This document shows, in pieces, positions 49,801 through 61,800 of a stretch of 64,000 nucleotides of DNA. Origin of the DNA: Gnetum montanum. Its lineage: Eukaryota; Streptophyta; Gnetopsida; Gnetales; Gnetaceae. The stretch is taken from positions 1 through 64,000 of the forward strand of contig MNCI01017621.1 of the NCBI GenBank assembly GCA_015680685.1, given 5' to 3'. The translations under genes and the position numbers were made by a program. The notes under the pieces were generated by a model that made no database searches, was not told where the DNA came from, and was given only the letters and a program-made list of their open reading frames with translations. How positions within the stretch are numbered: position 1 is the first letter of the stretch; each line of letters begins with the position of its first letter.

Positions 49801-52800
49801 CATGAGGAGCCACCCAAAGGCCTTGACCTTCTCTGGGAGACGACCTTTCCAAAGCACCGCCCAGCCCTCCTCCAACAGATAAAGGAATTTTATGAGCTCC
49901 TTCGGGGGTTGTCCTAGTAAGCCTATCGGTTCAACCGTGCCTACAAATCAGCAAAGATTTTTCCAAAGTGGTGAGCTGGCTGACGAGGACTCCCATATGC
50001 AATATTTCTATTGTAATATACTTTGAAAACACTAATACTAAAGTATTTTTCACAAATTGATTGGTCTAATAGATCCTATTTCGTCTATACAGACATAATA
50101 AAATTAATTTCAATTTTAGTTTCAACATATTTCCTTTGACTAATTAATTTTATTGTTTTAAATAGCAACTTTGCTAGTTGCAATATCAATTTCGCTAACA
50201 TGAATACCATTTTTGTTTTATGCTCACACCAATTTGGCTTTTCCTTCAAACCAATTTCACTATTTTATTAAGGTGGTAGAAAACTAATGAAAAAGATGAA
50301 CACCAACAACATCCAAAGTATGTTAGTGCCATCATGGCCGACGCGGCCAGGGCTCGGCAGCAGGACATCATGGCCGACGCGGCCAGGGCTCGGCTCATCG
50401 ACGAAATCAGAGCCTAGGTAAGGGAGGAGCTTGCGCAGGAGGCTGAGTCCCAGAGACAGCGGCAGCAAGCGGAACAGGAGGAGCAGGCCCGGCTCAGGGA
50501 GGAGGAAGAGCAGCGACAACGGCAGCTGGACCGCGCCCACGAGCATAATGCCAGACAGTGGCTGCGGGCGGGGCGATGCCCAGACCTCACGTTAAGTATC
50601 AGCAGCGAAAGTTCCTGGGGAAATCTTCGCCGACACATCCGACGAACCTCGGAACACTGCCACCCCGACGCGGGTACCCCCAATGACGACAGGAACAGAA
50701 GGCAGGCGGCCATGGAGGGACTCCAACAGGCAGCCAGTTTTATGGACACGGAAGAGCACCGAAATACTCTGGATCTCCTGCATGAGCTGATTCGCCCCTA
50801 CTGTGCCTGCAGACAGCTCTCTAAGAACCCCTAAAGGGGTGTGGAGTCTTCGGCCTTCGGGGGGGTGCCCCCCCCCCCTTAAATTTTTGTTTAAGGGCGG
50901 GGGGGGCGCCCCCCCCCCACTTTTCAGTTTTGGTTTTTGGCTTCCCTCAGGTGGGGCGGCGCCCCCCCCTCTTTTTGGGAATCCGTGTTTTCCTTTTCGA
51001 TGACCTTTGTGGCTCTCGGCCGCCGGCCGGACGGGTGCAGCGAGTTGCCGGCATCGGTCGGGGGATCTCTCCCCCCAGAGGGGCCACCGCTGGTGACCCC
51101 TATTGTAATATCCTGTAACTATTTTTTTGATCTTTTCCATAATAGAATCCCGAATACTTTCTCATAAAAAAAAAAGTATGTTAGTGTCACCATGAATTTT
51201 AAGCATTAATGGTCTACTAGCCTTTGCATGAATTTGATTTTCAACTTTAGTGAAATTGGTTTTGCCTAACAAAATTTAGAAACCTGAATGCGAAATAACT
51301 CCCCAAAAAAGTGAAATTAGTGTGCCCTTTGCTAAAATCTATTGGTCAAAAGGATATTTACTAAACATCATTCATCAATCATAATGAAAAGTGAGTGTAA
51401 GCGGAAACAAAAGTACGCTAATATTGCATATATACTTTAACTCTGAAGCCAAGACATATGTTGAAAATAGATGGAGCCAAATTTATAAGTGACTTTCATG
51501 AAAGCTTCCTTTCAGTTGCTTTATATGACTGGCTAATAATTTATTTAGTTCAATTTATTAACAAATGAACAACTAGTAAGATACCTTTTGGACAACTAAA
51601 TGATAAAGCTAGAAGATAACTGGAAAGATTCTGAATCAAAGGTGAGGATAAGAAATAAGAGTAGAATTCAAGAGAATCCATATATTGCTTTTCCAAAACT
51701 ATTTAAGGGATTTTTAGTTGTAAAAAAATATTTAATGAAGGAGGGAAAAACAAAGTTTTTATTGAATACGCTTTGACAGTCCTACCGATATGGACTTGAA
51801 GTAATCTTTAGAATTCTTTGTTACAGCTTGTACTTTGTGAAAAAAAAGTACTTGTGATTTAAAAAGTTACCTGATTATATTAGAATTTGATGTTGTAACT
51901 TTCAAATAAAAGACATAAAAATAAAAAAATTAGAAAATAAATAAAAACATTTAAAGTTGCAAAGGACATAAGAAATATTAAAAAGAATTTAAATACTTCA
52001 AAAAATGCAATATTTAAATAAAACAACAGAAAGCAGGTGCGGGAGCAGCGACCAAAACAGGAGTGGTGGTGGCAACAGGAACAGGAGCAGGAGCAGCGGC
52101 AAGAGGGGCCATAGAAACGGCTGTTGCAGGAGGGAGTAAGGGAGGGAGTAAGGGCAGGGCCGTGGATGGTCAAGAGAATGGGGTAGAGGGCGCACAAGCC
52201 TTAAGGGTTAGCATGTTCTCACAGGTGGGAAATGGTGCCAGTTTTGACACCTACACGCGGGATGGAGCGATCATACGGGGCAAGGTTGGGCGTCCGCCCG
52301 AGGAGGCTATGCAGGAACTGGAGCAGAGTCTACTAGGCAAATTTATCTCCGAGGGAGTAAGGCTGCATATGGATCTGATTCGAAAATGGGTCAAAGTGAT
52401 GTGGGGGGTTGGAGGATGTCCGTGTTTGGGGGCTAGCAGACGATTGGCTGCTGTTCACGTTCTCAACGCTGGAAAACAGGGACAGGGTTCTGCTAGGGGG
52501 TCTGTGGTTCTATGAAGCCCATGGATTGGTCCTGGGTCCCTAGAGAGCTAGTGCACACTGTGAAAAAGGCCTCTTTGATCGGGCACCGGTCTGGATCCAG
52601 CTGTTCGACCTACTACTGGAGTACTGGGAACCAGGGCTTGAGAAGTCTCTAGCAGGGTTGTTTGGGGAATTTATTAAATTTGATGCATTTACACTATCCA
52701 TGGACCGAATGGGCTATGCTCGTTTCTATGTGTGGAGGTCACTATGATCGAAGGATAGAATTGCAGAGGTCATGTTGGACACCGTTGGCAAGGAAGAAAA

Positions 52801-55800
52801 GATCCATGTGAAATTTGAAAACCTGCTGATGGTACACAAAGGAGGAGCACCAAGGGTGCAAGCTCTATGGGAAATGGCACTCTAAATCAGAGCGCTACCG
52901 AGGACCAATTGAGGCCACTCAGGGCTGGAGCCTTGTGGGCAAGAAGGGCCAAATTTGGAAGCAAGGGTCAAGTGCAACAAGAGATAGAGGACCACAAGTC
53001 AAACGCCCACATGCTCAAACTGCAGCAGGGAGGGGAGATGGACTGAGGCTGATGAAGGAAGATATACTGCCTTGGGTCAAGGAGGGTGTGGCAGATTCGC
53101 TGCAGGCAAGTGCATAACTGAGGGGTCATCCGCGGGTGAGGGGATGGAGGAGGTTCCTAGCTCTACCCGCACTCCACCAGTTCCAAGGAATGTTGCACAG
53201 CAAACTTCAACACTGGAATTACCCTCATTGGGGGAGTGGATTACAATGGGCTTGGGCTCTACCAAGCCAAAAATGTAGGACATCCAGCCCAGATAGGCAA
53301 AGGGATGGCTCAGAGCAATGGTGCTTAGGCCAGACAGCAAGATTGGGCGGCCCAATAAAACCACAACATGCAAGAAAGTCACGCAACAGGATCTGGACTT
53401 GGAGGTGCAATGAACACTGCAGGAGGTGTACCACCGACATGTGTTTACATCTCCATGAAGATCCTCGCTTGGATCTGCCGAGGACAAGGTACCCCATACA
53501 AAAGAAATACCCTACAATCAATGGTTAGGGAGGCAAGTTGCAAGGTGGTTTGTTTACAAGAAACCAAGGTCCAAAGGACTAAAAGGCAATTGTTGATCGA
53601 GAAGGGATGGACAACCCAGATGGTGCCTAGCAGGGGACACGCAGGACGTCTGGCCATTTTGGCCAAAATCCCAATCAATTTTGTAGATGATTCTAATTGG
53701 AGTCAAACTATCCACGTGCCACAAGCGGAGTCAAACTATCCACGTGCCACAAGCGGATCTCTGGATAACAAATTTTTATGGGGTGCAAAACTAGGAGACT
53801 CAGACACAGGAACTCAGACATGTGGCAGGGGTCATCCCAAATTCTGCCAGATGGATGTTGCTGGGGGATTTCAACCAACAGCTCTATTGTTGGGAGAAAT
53901 CTAGAAATGACTACACTGATCCACCAGGGGCCGAGGCATGCATCGAGTTTCTTCGCCAATATGAGCTAATTGACCTAGAGATATTGGGGTGTAAATTCAC
54001 TTGGAGTAACCGTCGAAGACACTGATCATGTCTAGTCCAAGATAGATCAAATATGGGTGAGTGAGTGCCTCATGCTAGAGTATGACAACACGGTGGAGGG
54101 AAAGGAGCGACAAGCTTCAAACCACCGATCCATTTTCTGCCAGCTCTGGTTGGATGAGAGTCAGGAGCCCAAACCCTTTAGATTTGAGCGGGCTTGGCTA
54201 CACAAAGCCTAGCTGAAACCAATGGTGGCTGAAATTTGGGAAAATTATACTAGGGCACAGGAGCCCCAACAGTTCCTGAGGGATGGTCTATAGGCTCTGA
54301 AACATGGTATCAAGGCCAGAACATCGAATGACAAGTACAGCTTCCAGGGGTACAGACAATAGGTGCAGATGGAACTACGGGAGATTCAACGGTTGTAGGA
54401 AGTGGGGGCAGCTTGGGACATGGAAGAACAGGAGCTGCTTAGGGAACTCCAGGAGCTGGATAGGGCGGAAGAGAGCTACTGGCGACAACGATCGAGGGTG
54501 ACATGGCTGTGGGAAGGAGACAAGCATAAATGATTCTTCTTTGCCACAGCCAAACAAAATAAGGCCCATAAGAACAAACTCTAATATCTGCTAGAGGGCA
54601 TTGGTGGGGGAGGACCATAGAGCAGCAGGAAGGGGTTGGAAACCTTGCAAAAGTATTGGGGAGACATATGGAGATGGCAGGCCACAAAACTAATCTCCTT
54701 GCCAATCACAAGGGTCATGACAAGTGCTAATAACTCCAATTTACTATGTCCTTTCTCACAGGAGGAGTTGCGGTGGGCTTTGAAATCCATACAATCCAAC
54801 AAGGCTTCAGGACCAAATGGATGGCCAATTGAATTTTTTAGGGAGTATGAGGATCTTGTGGAACCCAATTTGTTGGATACATACAACAATATGCTCAGTT
54901 GACAATAGGTTAGGAACGAAATCAATTGCTCAAGGGTGGTGCTACTTCCCAAGGTCCCTAACCCAACATCACCAGGGCATTTTAGACCCATTGGGGTCTA
55001 CAACACGCTGCCACGGGTTTTCTCCAAACTACTGGTTGGGTGCCTTGTGCCAATAATGGGGAAGTTGGTTGGGGAGCATTAGGCAAGGTTCGTTAAGGGT
55101 CATTATCTGTAGGACCATGTGTTGCTCTTGCAAGAGATCTTGCACTTAGTTAAGGTGGCTAGATTTCCAAGCATGTGCATCAAACTGGACATAACCAAGG
55201 CCTATGACACTATGAGCTAGGCAACACTTAGGATGGTGATGATGGAAAAGGGGTTTGATGCAAGGTTTGTCAACCTATGCATTCAAATGCAACAAAGTGG
55301 CCGATATTCCCTTGACATTGACATGAGGCTATGTGGATTCACTAGAACATGATGTGGACTAAGGCAAGGTGATTCGTTGTCACTGCTCCTATTTATCATT
55401 GTCATGAACTTGTTTAAAGGCTATTGCCTTGCTGAAGGTGTTCAGGGACTACAAGTTGCTGGAGTGCACAGTGTGGCAGCTCATTATGTGGATGATACAA
55501 TGGTGTTTTCCAGGGCTATGATTCCACAGGCCGTGGCCCTATTACGGGCAATGGAGAGGATGCAGCAAGAGGTAGGTCTCTAAGTCAATAAAGGAAAGTC
55601 AGCAATTTATTTTATTCACACGGATGGAAGGGTGCAGACCAAAATTATACAAATGTTGGGCATTCTACCAAGCCAAGCACATGACACTTATTTGGGAATG
55701 CCTATTTTTGATTGGAATAGGCAAAGGACTTGGCAGGGACTAATAGAGCAGGTCCAATAGAGGACCACACTTTGGACTGGCCGTTTTCTGTCCAAGAAAG

Positions 55801-58800
55801 GGAAGATGGTGCTCGCTGCAACAATCATGATGGCAATTGCTCGATTTACAACGTCGATGGCAACACCTCCAGCCACGGTGGTACAAAAGATTGATAGCAT
55901 AGTCAAGAAGTTTGTATGGTTAGGAGGCAAAGGGGGCAAGAAGATGCACTTGGTGTCATGGATGGTCCCAACGCGGCCCAAACTAGCAGGGGACATTGGT
56001 ATTCTGGGGTTCGATGATGAGATGGCTTTGGGCACACACTGTCTAATGAATAGGTACATGGGGCAAATTGAGGGGGCAATGTCGTGGGTGCATATGCTAT
56101 GATAGAAATATCAAAGATGGGAGGTTCAATCAGAGTGCTCCCAACTCTGGAAAAATTTCTGCCACCATGTTGCTATGGTGGAGAAGCTCGGATTATTGGG
56201 GCAGCACCCAAAGGAACTAGTTAAATTCCAGTACCCGCAAGAAGAGGGCTAGCCAGCAATTTGGAAGGGTCGTCTCCAAGAAAAAGTCAAGGCATTCAGC
56301 TGGTTGCTAAAACATAGGGTGCTGCTGCCAATGAGGGACACATTGAGAGAGAGGGGGATTAGGTTGGAAGCCAGCTGTCCACACTGCTAGGAGGCGCCTA
56401 AAACATTGCATCATCTTAACTTTGGGTGTAGATTTTCTTAGGTGTGGCTGGCTGCAAATATCTCCCCCACCATAGGTTTCCATGGGGACTCTTTGCAACT
56501 TGCTATGTTGTGGGTTCTATGGAAACATAGGAATTTCCTGATTTTTCGAGGACAGCCACTACCTACAACCACGACAGTGGTTAGAGAAGCACATGGGCTA
56601 TGGAAGGAGGCTACAGAGGCCATGGAGCAATGCATGCTTTTTGAACCATCATCGACAGAATTCTCTAGATTGCCCGAATTATGGACGCTGGTTGAAAGGA
56701 TGGGGTGGGTGGAGATGCTCAAGCATATGGAGGGAGAACTGAACCTACCCACTCAACAGTTCTGCGACAACTAGGTGGGAGACACTACGCAATACAGTGG
56801 CAGGAGGATTGAAGTCATGATGTAGTTGTTGGCTGCTGCGCTGGGGGTGGAGGACGCAAGGGAAATCGTGGCACCAATTGCAAGGGCACATAATGACGCA
56901 AGGAAGTTCTTCATAGGACACATTCCTAGGATTGCTAGTGGGCACATCCGGGAGTCTGGATTACGGGGGTTTGGAGGGATGCGGCACTCCTGGTGGAGCA
57001 GTATTCTATGCAATCCAAGTACCCCCACAAACTGGTGGGGGTGTCTTTCACTTTTCTCAAGAATCTTCAGCAGGGCTCCCCAATTAACCTGCCCCATTTT
57101 TTGTTATAATCAGATCTGAAAAACACAGATCTGAAAACACACTACAAATGCTCTAGAGAAATTATTAAAAACCCTACAGATCTGAATAAATCATTAGAGG
57201 CAAAATATTGCACTGTAAGAAACACTATAAATCACTCTCAAAACATTCCAAACTCTAGCAAACATTGGCTGTGATAACAGAATGAAAGCATAATGAAAAC
57301 AGTAAAAAGGAAATAGCACAAGAACACAGAGAGTTACGTGGTTCGGGCCCCTTTTACCCTACTTCCACAACAATGCTGATCTGCCTTCTATTCTTCTCAA
57401 ATCTTAAGGACACAAGCCGTCCTTGCAACTTTTCAAACACACAATCTGTTATTTCAACAAATCTCAGATCAACACCAACAAGACTCACGTCTCCAAGGTA
57501 AAACCTTGATACAATGCTTTCACTTTGAAGCACACACTAAAGGCTACCCCAAGCCTTCTATTTATGAAGAAACATGAGGACCAAACCCCAATCCTAATAC
57601 ATGTGGGATAAAACACATCCCCACATTAAATGCAACATAAAAGGAAATACAACAATTAATGTATTTGTCTTCATTTTTCCAACATTTTTTCTAGGAGTCT
57701 CTACATAGGAAGCAACTGGGGTGGCACCCTGGGGTGATCCTTGCACTTTGGCACGAGGGTGTGCTAGGTGTGCTGATCGTTTAACTAGTGCCAATGATCA
57801 TTTACCAAAGGCAACGGTGCCAAGGGCAATTTGCCAAGGTGCAAGCGTAGCGTAGCTGGGGCCCTAAGGTGGAGGGCACTGAAGCGGAAATGGCCACAGC
57901 CATGGAGTAGGCATAGGAATGGCTATGGGAAGAGTGCCACTTGGTGGCCGAGCAAACATGGCTTGAGGAGCGGGCATAGTGGCAACTCATGTGGGAGCAC
58001 ATGAGGCAGGAGGCCCAAAGACAAGCAAACAAGTCACACCTACAAGACCTAAGGTGGATGGAGGCAGTGATTTCAGAGCACTGGATGGGACTGGCGTAGC
58101 TTAGAGCACAGAACCAACACCTGGAACTTGGGCTGAGCTCGACAAGACAGTAGGCTGTGACTAGCACACATGCCTTAGAGACCTCAGCTACAGCTGAGAG
58201 TCTGGGGTCCAAGTCGCAGGTCGTCTAGACCGTGGGACGCAATGGTGTAGGGCCGAACGCGATCAAGTAGTGTTGCGATCCCATCAACAGGGGGGGTGTC
58301 CTAGGCATTTAGGGGTGTAATTTATTATGTATGTCCCTTGTCCTTCTGAGCAGGGGTTGAATCTCTGGGGTGAGGGCCCTGGGGTAGTGTGAGGGGGTTG
58401 TGCTATGCATACGCGTGGGTGATCATGATGTACATTGCAAGTGACCGTTGCATCACGTGGTTGGGTTGTGTCGACTCCTATTGGTGACTTTGGTGTACAT
58501 TTGTACATTATTTTTTGGAATAAAATCGAGAACTAAACCAAAGTTAAATAAAAAAGGTTAACTAATTTTTTGAATAATTAGCAAGGAAGTTGAAATCGTT
58601 ATCATAGGCTTGCTTTGAGCACTCTAATTTTTTAAAAGTAACAGCGCTGGAGCCGCAACTCAGCAAATTAAGACCAGGCCTGCATCTCTCATAAAAAGAA
58701 TGAAGCAGTCAATGCAAACCAAATTGGTAGAACAACCACCCCATCCCAAGATCCAACTACAAGCTTTTTAAGTGCAACAACTTAAATATACGCTATTGGA

Positions 58801-61800
58801 GCTGGAATACCAAATGCTCAACTTTCTGGTAACTAAGCATACCAATGATGCCGCAAGAATAGTGAGTCGGTATAAGACCAGGATTTATAGTTTAGGAAGA
58901 AAAAAATATAACAGAAAAACTAATTGAAACAGATATAGCATAAAAGTATATCAGATAAAGAAGCACTAAATAATATTTAAAAATAAAGCATGAACAAAAA
59001 CTAATTTACATTACTGTTGTACATATGGTCTTGCTTGAATTCAATATTTGATGGCTTAGCAACTAGTTACAACTCGTGATGAGTAGGCATGCATCAAAAA
59101 TTGCTTTATTTGTTATATCATTTACTTATTTTTTATCTATTATATTATTATCCTATTATCTGTTTCAATTAGCTTCTCTGTTATATTATTTTGTTCGTAA
59201 ATCATAACTCATGGTCTTTATATCAAAGCATGCTTGAAGAAAACTACTTGCAACTAGAAGTCATTGATTTTGTTTTGCCCTCTAACCTTTTCAATTGAAT
59301 TTCTTTATATGTTTATACATACGAAGGCCACAAGAATGGTAAGCTTCAACTTTTTTATTCAACAGCTTCTTTTATTAAATTATGTTTTTGTAAAACCCCA
59401 TTAAAAACTGGTTTAAATTTCTGCTACATTTATGGTCTTGTTTTATTCCAATATTTAATGACTTGGCAACTGGTCACAGCTTGTAACAACTAGTATGCAG
59501 CAACCTGACCTTAGGTCAGCCCAACTTATTTTAGTTTATGTTCCTTATATTATTGCATTTTTCATTCTAATATTTTTGGCAACTTTCACCATTTTCAAAC
59601 TTTTCTCGACCTGATTTCCATGTTAAACTGAACATCTAAGCTATGCGTGCTGACACTTTGATTCTTCATTACTGCTTCAAAAAGTTAAGGTTAAAAGCGT
59701 AATAAAACTGGTGGAGCCTAGTGAAACATCAATGGGTCCTGACTTCTTTTGGTCTAGAACCTTCTAATTGTTAGTGAATCAACCTTTTTCATCTCACTTT
59801 CTAAAATTTCTTTCATATTTATAAATTGATGACATTGGAAGCCTGTGGAGTGTCTCAACCAAAACAAGTTTGTAATGCAGAGAATTTGGGTTGATGTTGT
59901 CTCTTTTGCCTGGTGAGGAAGACCACTTGTTGCTATCAACGTTCCTTCAGAATTTTATTTTCATCTCATGCTGCCATTAATTTAGCATTGCCACAGTTGC
60001 AGTTGCATTATTTTTAGGTTTTTTTCTGTTCTGCTATGTGAAAAATTGGTATCATATGGGATAATGATCATACATTTGTAATAATTTAAGTATGAAAGGG
60101 CAAAAATATTTAGAAGTTTGGCAGCACCATATGTAGCAGCTATGTGTTTGTAAATTATAAGTAAACCATATGTGCTATACTACTAACTTGCCTAAAGCAA
60201 ATTATTAGATAGACTTTTCCTTTTAACTATTGCTTCAAAATAGTTTTGGTATCATTTTGTTACAAGGAAATAATGATTTTGGTAACAAAAAATTAGATAG
60301 AGTACATCCAAAAACTCTTTAGAACATTAAGAAAGAACTCTAGCTAATTAATATTGATTGGTTGCGCACAGTCTCACATAATGTATATACATAAGGACAC
60401 ATGTTAATGTATATATATTAAAAAAAAAACCCCCCAAATTCTTAAAGAACATATATGTTTCTTAGGTTCCTCTTTTTTAGCTGCTAAATTCTTAGATCTC
60501 TATATATGCTGTTTCTAAGAAAAATATTATTTATATTTTTGTGTGTTGGAAGGAATAGCTGGGAAATTTGGTAATGGTGTAGTATATTAATGATTTTCAT
60601 TGCAATAGAATTGCTTGTAATATTGTTATACATACAAATTGCATTTGGTTTGCTAACTTTGAAATTTACTAATTGAGACTGAACCATTAAAATTCAAAAA
60701 ACCTATCAAAATCCTCTCACAAAATTTGCAACACCTGTACATTTGCATTCTTTAAGCATTAAGAGAATGTACCTATCAGTTAGTTATCAACCAGGCAATC
60801 TAAAAGTATCGGGCTCTTTGTTAATCCTTGAGGTATAGAGTTACAGCGCACTTCCACAAAGTGTAACTATGCCAGATAGCGACAAGACCCATGCTCTGCA
60901 CACCGAGGTTTGCATATGCAAAACTATATTGTTCTTAAATATAAGACTCTAAGCAATAGATGTAAAGGGTTGCACACAAAAGATTCTCGGGCTTGGTAGA
61001 AAAGGTAAATTGACAGCATAGTTTATTACCAAAAAAAATGAAAAGTATAAAAAGAGGAAAATTTAAGGATAGGCCACGTGAAATTCTAGATTAAAAGTCC
61101 AGGAAAATAAACCATAAAATCATAGCCATGTTATGAACTTTGTTTACATTATTAAATACTATAATAATTAAATAACTAACAAACAATATAACTGAACATA
61201 ATTCACAATGAGATGTTAGCTTAGTGGCAAGAGTCTTAACATGAAACCCAAAGCCATAGGTTTGATACACAGTGGATAACCTTGAGTTATGTCCAAATTT
61301 TGTGAATGTGATTAAATAAAGTCAGTATTAGTTTGAATTCTTCAATTCTTTTTTTTTATTAAAAAAGCCTCTTTTTTTTCACTTGCCAAAAAAAATTCCT
61401 AAGATAGGACTTGCACAAAGATATACAACTCTTAACTGTCCAAAATAATATGCATGCTTGTTCACTAGGAAACATTACCAGTATCCATTGCAGTTATAAC
61501 CCCATTACCATGTACCTGCCCTGTATAACAAGACTTCATATCCTGCAAATACAATTTACTAGAGTTACAGTAAGGCAAAACTAATAGATTTCCAAAGATG
61601 CAATCTCTCAATGTCATACACAATAGGTATTGAGAATATAAACTATATAGAAATATAAGGCAGACTAAAAATAATAAATAACTATTCTTACAGAAAACCA
61701 GCTTACCTTCGAAAAATATGAAGTAGTATTCTGTGTTTCATCTGCTGCAAGAGTACCATGTGATTTTTCCATTTCTATGAGTGACATATTGTTCTTACGA

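Larger units (their letters stand above)
50315..51186 (+). mobile_element. Poly(A)-tailed retro-insertion of unknown GC-rich transcript, with 14-bp target duplication
   Basis: The insert 50329-51172 ends in a run of A and is flanked by aaagtatgttagtg at 50315-50328 and 51173-51186. That is the hallmark of L1-type target-primed insertion. The insert is much richer in G+C than its surroundings. It carries a 167-codon reading frame (50334-50834) with one in-frame TAG at 50415, and its 3' part has long G and C runs. Source transcript unknown. Confidence 0.85.
52030..58560 (+). mobile_element. Nearly full-length L1-type LINE, inactive
   Basis: Plus-strand order: ORF1 (52063-53370), endonuclease (53455-54030), RT (54636-55600), connection domain (55600-56100), zf-RVT (56220-56440), C-terminus (56442-57060), then a 3' region with a coiled-coil coding stretch (57850-58230) and an end at about 58550 (tgtacatttgtacatt, ttggaataaaatc). 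A solo LTR (57102-57684) interrupts the 3' region. Frame breaks are frequent. It is closely related to the minus-strand fragment at 48.2-50.0 kb. Confidence 0.88.

Noticed and set aside
50592-51140. Long minus-strand open frame over the retro-insertion
   Set aside because: It results from high G+C in the opposite strand of a transcript whose polarity is fixed by its poly(A) end. The composition (Gly/Pro runs) is that of a shadow frame.
58638-58816. Functional rRNA gene
   Set aside because: Only a short, mutated part of 18S is present, with no 5.8S, 25S or spacer.
61480-61508. Longer version of WD40 exon 3
   Set aside because: Reading on meets TAA at codon 16. The donor at 61508 restores phase with exon 4.
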